A program made the translations under genes and the position numbers. A stretch of DNA of 64,000 nt from Sediminispirochaeta smaragdinae DSM 11293 (lineage in GTDB: Bacteria > Spirochaetota > Spirochaetia > DSM-16054 > Sediminispirochaetaceae): the NCBI RefSeq assembly GCF_000143985.1, contig NC_014364.1, positions 4,538,582-4,602,581 of the forward strand, written 5' to 3'. Of the stretch, positions 24,798 to 33,704 are shown piece by piece (the stretch's first letter is position 1; each line of letters begins with the position of its first letter). The notes under the pieces are model-generated. The model was not told the DNA's origin, searched no databases, and worked only from the letters and a program-made list of their open reading frames with translations.

Positions 24798-26540
24798 TCA
24801 TTCCCCTTCGAAAGCATCCTTAAATGAAGATATCAGGCTCCCACGAATCCTGCATCCGAATACAAGCTCGGGCCAAGAAAAACCATCGTAGTTGTAATAG
24901 CACAGGGAAGTATAGAGGGAACTCTCCCACCGTTTTCCCACAGGAAAACCGTAGCGGAACGTCAGGGCTGAGGCAATGCTTTGCACATGGTCCGCATCCT
25001 CTATCTCATCGGAAGAGTAATAATTCGTCGAAATAAGGGATGCAAGTTCGTTGTGATCAAGATAGGAAAAGAATAACTCGCTGGAAAGGCCTTGCTTCTC
25101 GCCGACCTTTAAGGTTCCCTCGATCCAGGTGGCACCAGGCCCGTAGGGGCTGGTCAGGGGAATGGCATGAACACCGCTCTGGGTACGGTAACGATAGATG
25201 GCCCTGGCAAAGTAAATTCCATCTTTTCGCTTCTCCGACCAGGCATAGAAGTTTCCCCACAGATAGTGGGTCGTTCCCACCTCGGTAATAAGACCGATCG
25301 GAAGCGTTTTTTTCGAAAGGTTGAGATTTCCTTCCCAATCGGCGCCGAGAAGATAGGCCCCGATGGTCGGAATCGATCCCTTGTCGGGAATACCGATCAG
25401 ATCGGTTGCATTGATATCGTCCCATCCGGCCTGAGCGTACAGATCAAGTCCGGGGGTGACATTCCACAGCGCATCGAAAAGCAGGCTCATATTGTTGCTT
25501 CCCACACTGCCGTTATGCCAGCTGAAGACCGGAAAGATGTCGGCAATGTGCAGGGCATTATTTTCACGGGCAATCAACAGATGTGCGGTCACCCCGAAGG
25601 AGAACTTCGGCAATTCCAGCACAAAGCGGTGCATGGAATTAAGAATGATGGTCCGGGCGAAGGCCGCATCGAGAACCTCCTCTTCGGGACTATCAGTATA
25701 ATCCCACACCAAATTACCATCCTCATCCACGATAAGGTGATCGTCCGTTCCATCGATATCAAGACCACTATCGGCAAAGAAGGCTTCCTCTTCTTTCGAC
25801 TCGCGGTTTTCGAGGGTCCCGAAATAGCTGACCATCCGCAAGGGACCGACTTTATAGCGGTATTCGAAGGCATCCAGGAACGGCAGGCGATCGGAGGGAA
25901 GAAATGACGAAAAGCGGGAGTCTCCATAGTGGACAGGCGACCTGCCAAGACGCAGGGAAAGATGGTCTCCCTCCCAGGCAAAGTATCCCGAAGAGATAAA
26001 GTAGTTCTCCATCTTGACGGGATCATCGGAGGTCCCGGAAATAAGATTGACCTCCGGCATGTTGCCATCTTCATATTCCCGCTGCACAAAGGCGGATATT
26101 TCCATGCCTGAATAGCCGGAAGCGCTTTTCTGCTCCGCAAAGAGGCTGTAATCAAGCATGGCAGGATAGTCAACGAATTCGTTATAAAAAGCGCGATAGG
26201 GATCCCAGGCGTAGGAATCATGGACATTGGCCTCGAAACCGGCATCAAAGTCCTGGCCGTAGATGGCCTCACCCTCTTTCGGAAGCTCCAGCGAGTTAAG
26301 GATCTGTCGTGCTTTTTCCCGGAGGGCAGGGTCGTCGCTATCACGGGAAATCGTCACAGCAAGCTTTCTAAGATCCTCCCCGGAGAGGGGGAAGCCGGAG
26401 ATGGGAAAGGCCCTGCCGTCCAGGGTATAAAGCCGCTGTAGCTCTACAACCTGAGGCGAATCTGTGCCGTAGGTTCTAAAGGCAAAAAGCCGGGAAACGG
26501 AGAAGAAAAAAACAAGCGAAACGAGAAACATCACCTTCAT
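24798..26540 (-). CDS. Outer-membrane β-barrel protein, Wzi-like (capsule assembly)
   Basis: About 580 residues with signal peptide MKVMFLVSLVFFFSVSRLFA. An N-terminal helical part (residues about 25-90) is followed by many amphipathic β-strands typical of large barrels (YSGMEISAFVQREYEDG, HLSLRLGRSPVHYGDSRFSSFL). The barrel pattern and its place downstream of polysaccharide genes resemble Wzi/CapW-type lectin barrels, which hold capsule on the cell surface. Homology was judged by eye only. A reading 24 codons longer is open, but the signal peptide fixes the start. It is the last gene of the locus, before a strong terminator. Confidence 0.6.
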   Translation of the reverse strand: MKVMFLVSLVFFFSVSRLFAFRTYGTDSPQVVELQRLYTLDGRAFPISGFPLSGEDLRKLAVTISRDSDDPALREKARQILNSLELPKEGEAIYGQDFDAGFEANVHDSYAWDPYRAFYNEFVDYPAMLDYSLFAEQKSASGYSGMEISAFVQREYEDGNMPEVNLISGTSDDPVKMENYFISSGYFAWEGDHLSLRLGRSPVHYGDSRFSSFLPSDRLPFLDAFEYRYKVGPLRMVSYFGTLENRESKEEEAFFADSGLDIDGTDDHLIVDEDGNLVWDYTDSPEEEVLDAAFARTIILNSMHRFVLELPKFSFGVTAHLLIARENNALHIADIFPVFSWHNGSVGSNNMSLLFDALWNVTPGLDLYAQAGWDDINATDLIGIPDKGSIPTIGAYLLGADWEGNLNLSKKTLPIGLITEVGTTHYLWGNFYAWSEKRKDGIYFARAIYRYRTQSGVHAIPLTSPYGPGATWIEGTLKVGEKQGLSSELFFSYLDHNELASLISTNYYSSDEIEDADHVQSIASALTFRYGFPVGKRWESSLYTSLCYYNYDGFSWPELVFGCRIRGSLISSFKDAFEGE

Positions 26541-26633
26541 AAAAAAGGCATTGCCAAAATTGTTTTCCCGCCCTATGTTTGCTCTCCTTTGTTTTTGTAC
26601 TGTATAAGGCATGTAGCTTCCTTTTCTAAGATT

Positions 26634-27368
26634 CTAAGACAATCGGGGATAGATACGCGTTTTCGCCCGCTGAAGATGAGACTCGTCGTCGATCTCACCC
26701 CAGACCAGATCCGGAACAAGGTGACAGGCGATCGGCTTTTTCCTGGAAGAGGCAACAAGGGCGGTCTCATATTCGACCTTGAGGCTTTCCGAAAAAAGCC
26801 GTTCCGCCTCGATACAGAGGCGGCTGTAGCCCTCGGGCGAGAGGAGGCTTACCCCCACAAGCTCCCCGCAAGGAGGCCCAGACAACCGCTTTCGCACCTT
26901 GCCCATATCGACAAGATAGCCCTCGGGAGCATAGATCCACACCTCGTCTCCGCTGCCGGTAAATCCCGACATGAGGATGCAATCGGATTCAGGCTGCTCC
27001 TTCAGCGCCGCCAGGGCACGGCTTTCATAGATAAGGTCAGATTCAAGAAGGAAAAAAGCCGCATCACCAAGGGCCTTGCGGGCCTGATAGAGGCTGTACA
27101 TGGAACCGGAATCGGCATAGTCGGGATTATGGACGGTTCCGACAAAACCGCCGGAATCTGCTGCAAGCTTCTCGTAAAAATCGGCCAAATGCCCGGTAAC
27201 GATAACAACCTTTTCAACCCCGGCGGCTTTAAGTCGGTCCAAAGATTCCTGAATAATCGGCTTTTCTCCGATCTGCAGAAACCCCTTAGGCGCTTCAAGG
27301 CCACGTTTTCCGAGGCGGGTGCCCCGGCCGGCGGCAAGAATCACCGCCGTTTTTACTCCCATCGGCAT
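26634..27368 (-). CDS. 2-aminoethylphosphonate cytidylyltransferase-like nucleotidyltransferase (PntC-type)
   Basis: About 245 residues with a sugar-nucleotidyltransferase fold: AVILAAGRGTRLGKRGLEAPKGFL (nucleotide loop, residues about 6-29), VEKVVIVTGHLADFYEKL and an acidic metal site in FFLLESDLIY. In known PntC proteins a domain of this type is often fused to AEP transaminase and makes CMP-AEP. Here the two are separate genes only ten bases apart. The reading frame is open much further upstream but that part is antisense-like, and MPMGVK fits the family start. It probably activates AEP for transfer to a glycan or lipid. A phosphocholine cytidylyltransferase-like role is an alternative. Confidence 0.72.
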   Translation of the reverse strand: MPMGVKTAVILAAGRGTRLGKRGLEAPKGFLQIGEKPIIQESLDRLKAAGVEKVVIVTGHLADFYEKLAADSGGFVGTVHNPDYADSGSMYSLYQARKALGDAAFFLLESDLIYESRALAALKEQPESDCILMSGFTGSGDEVWIYAPEGYLVDMGKVRKRLSGPPCGELVGVSLLSPEGYSRLCIEAERLFSESLKVEYETALVASSRKKPIACHLVPDLVWGEIDDESHLQRAKTRIYPRLS

Positions 27369-27378
27369 CGGAACCGTC

Positions 27379-28479
27379 CTATTTCCGGGAATCCATGAGC
27401 CGCCGGAAAACAGCCAAAAGCCTATCGATGTCCGCATCAAGAAGATCACCCATATTGGCGATGCGGAAAATCGAATGAAAGAGTCCGCCCTGCCCAGCAT
27501 AGATGATGAAGTTCTCTTTTCTCAGCTCATCGTGGAGCTCTTCGTAGCTGTAGCCCTCGGGCAGGTGAAAGCTCGAAAGCATGGAACTGTATTCATCTTC
27601 TTTTAGAAAGCGGCGGATACCCATGGCATCAAGTTCGGCACGAATACGAACCGAAAGCTCCCGGTAACGCTCGTTCCTCGCCTTCCAGCCGCCGGCCTCT
27701 TCGAACTCCTTCAAAGCTTCCTGGAGTGCGACCGCAACATGAGTCGCCTGGGTAAAAGGCGAAAAGCCCTCTTTCTGCTTTTGGTAATAGGCAAAAAGAT
27801 CGAGATACAGGGTGGCAGCGGCGCTCTTGCCCTGTTCCAGAAGATCTTTTCTGACAAGGACGAAATTGAGACCGGGGATACCGTGGATACACTTGTTTGC
27901 CGTGGAAGCAAGGGCGGCAACGTTCCACTTTTCAAGCTCGATTCGTTCACCGCCGAAACTGGAGACCGCATCCAGGAGCATCGGCTTATTGTATGTGACA
28001 CACAAGGCACCAAGGGCATCAAGGTCGTTAAGTCGTCCGGTGGTGGTTTCGTTGTGAATGGCGGAAACATGGGTAATGGAAGGGTCTTCCTTCAAAAGCC
28101 GCTCCGCCTCGGCAAGATTCATCGGCTCGGGCCAGGGACTTTTTACCAGCACCATCTGCTTTCCGTGGGTCTTGACCATAGACGCAATTCGCTCGCCGTA
28201 TACCCCGTTTGAAATCACCAATAATTTACCGTCGGCGGGAAGAAGGCTGGAAATCATCGCCTCAACGGCACAGGTTCCGCTTCCGGTCATCACCAGGGTC
28301 TCGAAATGTTCGCTTCCACCTTCGTAGATCGCAGCAAGCCGTTTCTTGACATCAAGCATCAAAGCGGCAAAATCAGGCTCACGGTGGCACATATCTTCTC
28401 TCTGCAGGCTCTCCCTCACCCGGTCGCTGATGGTTACCGGGCCGGGGTTAAGCAGAATAACAGGTCTCTTTTTCGTCAT
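27379..28479 (-). CDS. phnW: 2-aminoethylphosphonate:pyruvate transaminase
   Basis: 366 residues of the class V PLP aminotransferase family. Visible are LLNPGPVTISDRVRESL at the start, the phosphate-binding turn TGSGTCAVEAMI, ETTTGRLND, LLDAVSSFGGERIE (PLP Asp) and the Schiff-base Lys in STANKCIHGIPGL (about residue 193). PhnW exchanges the amino group between AEP and pyruvate. Here, next to PEP mutase and phosphonopyruvate decarboxylase, it should run towards AEP synthesis rather than breakdown. No phosphonatase (phnX) is present, which supports the biosynthetic direction. Confidence 0.9.
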   Translation of the reverse strand: MTKKRPVILLNPGPVTISDRVRESLQREDMCHREPDFAALMLDVKKRLAAIYEGGSEHFETLVMTGSGTCAVEAMISSLLPADGKLLVISNGVYGERIASMVKTHGKQMVLVKSPWPEPMNLAEAERLLKEDPSITHVSAIHNETTTGRLNDLDALGALCVTYNKPMLLDAVSSFGGERIELEKWNVAALASTANKCIHGIPGLNFVLVRKDLLEQGKSAAATLYLDLFAYYQKQKEGFSPFTQATHVAVALQEALKEFEEAGGWKARNERYRELSVRIRAELDAMGIRRFLKEDEYSSMLSSFHLPEGYSYEELHDELRKENFIIYAGQGGLFHSIFRIANMGDLLDADIDRLLAVFRRLMDSRK

Positions 28480-28507
28480 ATGCTCATTTCTCCTTCGCTA
28501 TCGCGCA

Positions 28508-29653
28508 TTATCGGTTTTGTAAGAAAGCGGCAAAGCGCTTTGAAAGCTCTTCCGGCCGCTGTGTAGGTCTGGGCAGGTCTTCCGGACTGCCGGGAATCGT
28601 CCGGGCCCTGATAAAGGTGATGCCGGAAAGATCCTTTTGGGACAATAGGTCCCGAAGCTCTTCCGGACTCCTGGTTTCAAAAACATTACGGTAACCACAG
28701 GCGGCGGCTACGGCACAGAGATCAACGGAAGCGGAAACGGTGGCCTGACCGCCGGTAGATTCGTGCATGCCGTTGTCGAGGACGATATGCACAAGGTTTT
28801 CGGGACGCTGATAACCGTTGGTCGCAAGGGCTCCCATACGCATGAGTATCGCTCCGTCGCCGTCCACGGCAATAACCCTTCCCGATCGTACCGTGGAGAT
28901 ACCGAGGCCGATGCTCGAAACACAGCCCATGGAACCTGCCATATAAAAATTGCCTGATCGGTCATTAAGTGCATAAAGCTCTCGTCCGGTATAACCGGTG
29001 GTCCCGAGAAGCGGTACATCATCGCCGGCGGCATCGAGAATAGCCTTGAGCATGTCGCTGCGACTTGCGTTCGCATCTGTCTCGAAGAAGGCACCACCAC
29101 GCCGGCTAACCTTTGGGACACGAATTTCCATGCTGCTTTTCAGCGCCTTCTTTGCCACCGATCCCTTTCGCATCACCAAAGCGTAGGGAAGAGAGGTGCC
29201 GTCCATGGAGGCAATGGCGCGATCAAGGACCTCACCCACTTTTGCTTCCTCGTCAGGAAAGTACTCCCATGGGATCTGCATCACATCAAGCATGGCGGTG
29301 GTTATCGGCCCCATGAGACCGTGCTGTACCGCATCGGGCGGAGCCCCAGGCTCTCCCCGGAGGGTAACGATCAGCAAGACCGGAATACGATAGGTATTGT
29401 TCAAGCTGGTCAGCGGATTTACCGCATTCCCCAGCCCGGAGTTCTGGAACATGGCCACACCCCGAATTCCTGCAAGATGGCTTCCGGAAGCAATGGCAAC
29501 GGCATCCCCCTCGTTGACCGCCGGGATATAGCGAACGGAAGGATCATCGATAACATGGTTGATAAAGGGTTTCAGGTAAGAGCAGGGTACCCCGCTCCAA
29601 AGGCCAAAACCCCGCTCTAAAGCCTGGCGCACAAAAAGTTCGGCTTCAATCAT
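28508..29653 (-). CDS. Phosphonopyruvate decarboxylase
   Basis: 381 residues, thiamine-diphosphate dependent. The pyrimidine-binding part has VPAVNEGDAVAIASGSHLAG (catalytic Glu near residue 45). The diphosphate-binding part has the GDG motif in IAVDGDGAILMRMGALATNG and LDNGMHESTGGQAT (Mg site). It is shorter than pyruvate decarboxylase because the middle domain is missing, as in known Ppd/AepY/Fom2 enzymes. It turns phosphonopyruvate into phosphonoacetaldehyde and CO2, pulling the unfavourable mutase step forward. It is 28 bases upstream of phnW and 15 bases downstream of the mutase gene. Confidence 0.92.
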   Translation of the reverse strand: MIEAELFVRQALERGFGLWSGVPCSYLKPFINHVIDDPSVRYIPAVNEGDAVAIASGSHLAGIRGVAMFQNSGLGNAVNPLTSLNNTYRIPVLLIVTLRGEPGAPPDAVQHGLMGPITTAMLDVMQIPWEYFPDEEAKVGEVLDRAIASMDGTSLPYALVMRKGSVAKKALKSSMEIRVPKVSRRGGAFFETDANASRSDMLKAILDAAGDDVPLLGTTGYTGRELYALNDRSGNFYMAGSMGCVSSIGLGISTVRSGRVIAVDGDGAILMRMGALATNGYQRPENLVHIVLDNGMHESTGGQATVSASVDLCAVAAACGYRNVFETRSPEELRDLLSQKDLSGITFIRARTIPGSPEDLPRPTQRPEELSKRFAAFLQNR

Positions 29654-29668
29654 TACAGCCCTCCGGTG

Positions 29669-31291
29669 TTAGAAGAGGTTTCCGGCAAGCACGACATCTT
29701 CCAGCGTGTCGATATCGAGCCAGTAACCAGTCGTATAGATAACCCTCACACGCTCGCCGTTGGCAACCAAAGCGTTGAGCAGATCACTCATCCGCGCATC
29801 CGGATTTGCCGCCGTGAGGCTCTCGACAAGCTTGTCAAGGAGAAGGCGGTGATCGGATGAGACCTTAAGAAACCCGGTCCACTCGCCGTGGGTCCTCTTT
29901 TCAGGCAGATGTTCACTCATCTCGGTCAATGAAATTTCCTGGCCGAAGGCATCGCGGCCGTAGGGGCGGCTGCACTGAACATAGTCGGCAAACCTGCCCT
30001 TATTGACACTTTCACTCCAGTTGGTATCCACCACGATGGAAAAATCGGCATGACTTTCGAGCAGTAGCTGGAGGATATGCTTTTTGAAAAGGACATCCCC
30101 GTAGGAAACGACCAACTCTTTGCCGGCATCTTCCGAGGCAAGGGACTTGAGGGCACAGGAAAGGCTGGCAAGCTCTCCGGTGCTCTCAAAGTTGTCGTTA
30201 TCCGCATAATCGATATTGGAAAGATTGACCGTCTCTTTTGCATAGCCCCTGACAACGGTGATATCCTTCACGCCGACGGAATTGTAACCGTCCACCACAT
30301 GGGCAAGAAGGGGCTGGCCGGAGACCGGTACCATTGCCTTAGGCCGTTTTTCGGTAAGTTCACCAAGCTCCTTACCGCGACTGGCGGCAAGGATCACGGC
30401 CCGGACCGCCTTTCCCCGTTTGGGAAGATAGCGCTTTTCGGCCTCCTGCAGCTCCGCAGCACCCTGAAGGCGAAATATTTCCTTTACCGGAGCGATGGAA
30501 TCCTCTATGGCCATGAGAGACTCTTCGGCCATAAGGGTAGCCGCATTCTTCTGCATCGAGGCAATGGCCGTTCGTATCATGTGGTTTGCCCAGATAGCGA
30601 TGGAAATGCCGGCCTCTCTGAACTGATCCGTAGGGGTAGCATAGTATTTTGTCGGAACGATGACCACCGGAAGCCGGTCGCCCCACTCCTTTTTGAAAGC
30701 AAGGATCTCGTCGGGTACCGACAGAGCACTGTGCATGAGAATGGCATCTGCTCCGGCCTTCCGATAGGCTTCTGCCCGGCGCATCGCCTCCTTCAGCCCC
30801 CAGCCCGCAATAAAGGCCTCGACCCGTGCAACAATGGAAAAATCATCGTCGCCCTGGGCATCCTTTCCGGCCTTAATCTTACCGCAGAACTCCTCAATGT
30901 CGGCCAGAGGCTGGGCAGTCCCTTTAATGAAACTATTGGTCTTGGGAAAAAGCTTATCCTCGATACAGACCGCGGCAATATCACGCTGTTCGAGCTTACG
31001 CACCAGCCGCTGCATATTGTTGAAGTTACCGTAACCGGTGTCACCATCAAGCAAAATGGGTATCGTGGTGGCATCCGACATAAACTCAAGCATGTCCAGG
31101 ACCTGAGTCCAGCTTGCTTCGTTGTTATCCCGTACCCCGTACTGAGCCGAAAGAGAAAGACCGCTTCCCCAGATCCCCTTGAAACCGGCCTCTTCGACGA
31201 TCTTCGCGCTGATACCGTTGTGCGCCTCAAGAATAAACTCAAGCCGATCTGAATTCAGCAAATTCCGAAATTGTGTGGTTTTCCTTGTCAT
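29669..31291 (-). CDS. Phosphoenolpyruvate phosphomutase fused to a nucleotidyltransferase domain
   Basis: About 540 residues. Residues 1-290 form a PEP mutase/isocitrate-lyase barrel: [30 protein letters not shown] (metal site) and the diagnostic loop [11 protein letters not shown] (111-121), which separates the mutase from lyases. Residues from about 299 form a nucleotidyltransferase domain ([44 protein letters not shown]). The mutase makes the C-P bond by converting PEP to phosphonopyruvate. The fused domain resembles those found in other bacterial Ppm proteins but departs from the usual GxGxR loop. I start at MTRKTTQF; a TTG ten codons earlier is possible. Confidence 0.92.
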   Translation of the reverse strand: MTRKTTQFRNLLNSDRLEFILEAHNGISAKIVEEAGFKGIWGSGLSLSAQYGVRDNNEASWTQVLDMLEFMSDATTIPILLDGDTGYGNFNNMQRLVRKLEQRDIAAVCIEDKLFPKTNSFIKGTAQPLADIEEFCGKIKAGKDAQGDDDFSIVARVEAFIAGWGLKEAMRRAEAYRKAGADAILMHSALSVPDEILAFKKEWGDRLPVVIVPTKYYATPTDQFREAGISIAIWANHMIRTAIASMQKNAATLMAEESLMAIEDSIAPVKEIFRLQGAAELQEAEKRYLPKRGKAVRAVILAASRGKELGELTEKRPKAMVPVSGQPLLAHVVDGYNSVGVKDITVVRGYAKETVNLSNIDYADNDNFESTGELASLSCALKSLASEDAGKELVVSYGDVLFKKHILQLLLESHADFSIVVDTNWSESVNKGRFADYVQCSRPYGRDAFGQEISLTEMSEHLPEKRTHGEWTGFLKVSSDHRLLLDKLVESLTAANPDARMSDLLNALVANGERVRVIYTTGYWLDIDTLEDVVLAGNLF

Positions 31292-31329
31292 GACATAGTC
31301 CTGTTGTTCTTTCTTTATCAAGGTAACGA

Positions 31330-31358
31330 GTATACCCCGGCCGGATGTAATAATCCAG
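31330..31358 (-). promoter_or_regulatory. Possible internal promoter of the phosphonate genes
   Basis: On the minus strand TATACT (31335-31330) lies 17 bases after TGGATT (31358-31353), in the only sizeable gap (about 75 bases) between the sugar transferase and the PEP mutase. The -35 is poor. A small hairpin (GGATTAT / ATAATCC) overlaps the stop region of the upstream gene. The phosphonate genes may be a separately controlled unit. Confidence 0.28.
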
Positions 31359-31368
31359 ACGGGGAGGA

Positions 31369-32784
31369 TTATCTCCCTCGAAACAAGACCAGAAACGTTT
31401 TTAGAATAATCTTAAGATCAAGCCATATCGACCAGTGATCGATATACCAGGTATCAAGTTTAACGATCTCCTCGAAATCGGAAATATCGTTACGCCCACT
31501 CACCTGCCAAAGGCCAGTCAAACCGGGTTTCACACTGAGCCGTCGACGATGGTAATTTTTGTAGGAGCCGAACTCCTCTACCGTTGGCGGCCGAGTCCCA
31601 ACAAGAGACATATCACCGCGTAGAATATTGATGAACTGCGGCCATTCATCAAGGCTTGTTTTACGCAGGAAATTTCCCAAGGGGGTTATCCTCGGATCAT
31701 GTTTCATTTTGAAAATTTGGCCTTGCATCTCGTTTTTATCTAGTAGCGACCTCTTCTGCTCTTCCGCATCGAGACACATGGTCCGAAATTTAAGAAGCAC
31801 GAAATTTCTACCGTTCTTTCCTTTCCTTACTTGCCTGAAAAGTATGGGTCCGGGACTAGTCAACTTAATCAGAGGCGCAATAACAATAAAAAGCAATGAA
31901 CATATAAGAGTTCCGATAATACCGCTGCTGATATCGGTAAGTCTCTTTACCAAACGTTGAACCGGAGAATAGTCGAAGGTCTGGAACGTGATAATATTGA
32001 ATGGTCCGACAACATCAACCTCACTTTTGCGAAACTCAATGTTGGAGGTATTCAGAACAACGTTGACCGATATTCCCATTCGGCCGCATTCGGTAACGAG
32101 CGAACTTATGGAGGCAAGGTTCAAATCAGAATAGGCAAAGATTACCTCGTCGACCACATTGTTCCAGATAAAATCAAGAATTGCTTCGGACAGTTCCTCT
32201 TGCTCCTTCTCGTTTAGAACGACATCTGCGTTGATAATGAAATCCGATTGTGTGACAATGTCGAACAACAGCTCCGGCATCTGCCTTTCAGTGGAAAGGA
32301 AGTAATCGACAGACCGTCTATTACCAACCAACAAAGCCCGGCGATGGTACTTTTTTATCTTTCCTTCCCGCAGAAAATAGGCCATGGTTAATATCTTGGT
32401 CGTCAGAAGCATAAGATAATTAATGGCCGCAAAAAAGAGCAGAAAGGTTCTACTGATGATTTGATCCCGAAGGAAAAAAAGGATCATGGTAAGAAGAGCA
32501 AGTCCAACCAATTCCACCGGCAGCAAATTGACAAAAATCCTACGCCACGATTTCTTTCCTCCTCCGAGAAAGGCATAATTATTGAAGAAGCGAAGGAGCA
32601 GCAACCAAAAAACAAGTGAAATGAGAAGATAAGGGAAATAGTTCGAAAAGGGAAACAGGGCCTTAAGACCGAAAAAAAACGGTGTGTTGCGGACATAGTA
32701 AGCAACTATGAAAGAAAAAAAGGTCACGATACCGTCTATGGCCATAAGAGCATTACGGACAAAAACCCTGCGTCTACGATTCAT
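31369..32784 (-). CDS. Polyprenyl-phosphate sugar-1-phosphate transferase (WbaP-type initiating enzyme)
   Basis: 471 residues. Four N-terminal hydrophobic segments, a Rossmann-like cytoplasmic middle ([15 protein letters not shown]), a fifth re-entrant helix and the catalytic domain with [41 protein letters not shown] and [15 protein letters not shown]. These are the hallmarks of the large monotopic phosphoglycosyltransferases that put the first sugar phosphate on undecaprenyl phosphate at the inner membrane. A second enzyme of this class is encoded at 38440, so two repeat units or alternative primers may be made. The donor (UDP-Gal, UDP-Glc or other) cannot be read from sequence. Confidence 0.88.
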   Translation of the reverse strand: MNRRRRVFVRNALMAIDGIVTFFSFIVAYYVRNTPFFFGLKALFPFSNYFPYLLISLVFWLLLLRFFNNYAFLGGGKKSWRRIFVNLLPVELVGLALLTMILFFLRDQIISRTFLLFFAAINYLMLLTTKILTMAYFLREGKIKKYHRRALLVGNRRSVDYFLSTERQMPELLFDIVTQSDFIINADVVLNEKEQEELSEAILDFIWNNVVDEVIFAYSDLNLASISSLVTECGRMGISVNVVLNTSNIEFRKSEVDVVGPFNIITFQTFDYSPVQRLVKRLTDISSGIIGTLICSLLFIVIAPLIKLTSPGPILFRQVRKGKNGRNFVLLKFRTMCLDAEEQKRSLLDKNEMQGQIFKMKHDPRITPLGNFLRKTSLDEWPQFINILRGDMSLVGTRPPTVEEFGSYKNYHRRRLSVKPGLTGLWQVSGRNDISDFEEIVKLDTWYIDHWSIWLDLKIILKTFLVLFRGR

Positions 32785-32795
32785 CTCTCATTCCA

Positions 32796-33704
32796 TCAAT
32801 CTTTTTTCTTGGCTATCATATCGGCAATCACTCCGGTAGCCAGAACCTGTATACCACCCACAAAGAGTATCGTGATGGTATCGTTCGGCGTTTCGGCAAA
32901 GAATATTCCCATCCGTCCGATGATGAAAAGCAAGAACCCAACAAGGAAAAGCAAGAGACTCACAGGAACAAACACCTTCAGCGGGTTAAAATAGGCAACG
33001 GTACGAATAATAAGCTGGATAAAATTAATGGTGTCCCGAATCGGCCTTATTTTCGATTTTCCCTTCCGCTTGAAGTATTCAATTGGTTCATAATGAACCT
33101 GATATCCATTTGAAAACATCGCAAGGGTAATTGTGGTTGTAAAACTAAAACCATCGCAGATGATCGGAAAAAATTTCATGGCAATCGAACGCCGAAATAT
33201 CCGTAATCCCGAATTTATATCGGGGATTTTATCGTCAACAAGGAAATTTGCAAGTTTGGTAATGAACCATTTTGCCGGTTTGGTCAGCGTGGGTAACTTT
33301 TTGAAACTACGCCGACCTACCACCATATCTAATCCCCGTTCACGGAACATTCCGAACAGTTCGGGAATGCGGTTATTTGGATAGGTTCCGTCGGCATCGG
33401 TAATACAGATTGCTTCATTTTTTGCTGCTCGAATACCGGTCTTCAAGCTAGCCCCATATCCACGATTGTGCGCATGCTCGACAAGGCGAACCCGCTCGGC
33501 AAGTTGAGGATGATCATGGAGATACGATTGAATAATAACCGCAGTCTTATCCGTAGAGCCGTCGTTTACCAGAATCACCTCATAAGGCGTTTGGGAAGGC
33601 TCCATAACCCCTGTTACGTGTTCGATGGTCTCTACTATGGCCTTTTCCTCGTTATAGGCAGGGATGACAATCGACAGTCCATTCATTTCAGATGCTTCAC
33701 TCAT
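32796..33704 (-). CDS. Membrane-anchored GT2 glycosyltransferase (dolichyl-phosphate-mannose-synthase-like)
   Basis: About 302 residues. GT-A domain with LSIVIPAYNEEKAIVETIEHV, VILVNDGSTDKTA and the metal site in ICITDADGTYP; two C-terminal transmembrane helices (VFVPVSLLLFLVGFLLFIIG and the last 25 residues). Such enzymes charge polyprenyl phosphate with a sugar for use on the outer face of the membrane. The next genes upstream are a GT-C enzyme and a GtrA-type flippase, which together form the classic three-part glycan-modification module. The start overlaps the preceding stop by eight bases. Confidence 0.88.
   Translation of the reverse strand: MSEASEMNGLSIVIPAYNEEKAIVETIEHVTGVMEPSQTPYEVILVNDGSTDKTAVIIQSYLHDHPQLAERVRLVEHAHNRGYGASLKTGIRAAKNEAICITDADGTYPNNRIPELFGMFRERGLDMVVGRRSFKKLPTLTKPAKWFITKLANFLVDDKIPDINSGLRIFRRSIAMKFFPIICDGFSFTTTITLAMFSNGYQVHYEPIEYFKRKGKSKIRPIRDTINFIQLIIRTVAYFNPLKVFVPVSLLLFLVGFLLFIIGRMGIFFAETPNDTITILFVGGIQVLATGVIADMIAKKKD

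Noticed and set aside
27369-27500. N-terminal extension of the PntC-like protein
   Set aside because: It overlaps the phnW 3' end in another frame and precedes the strong family start at the nucleotide loop.
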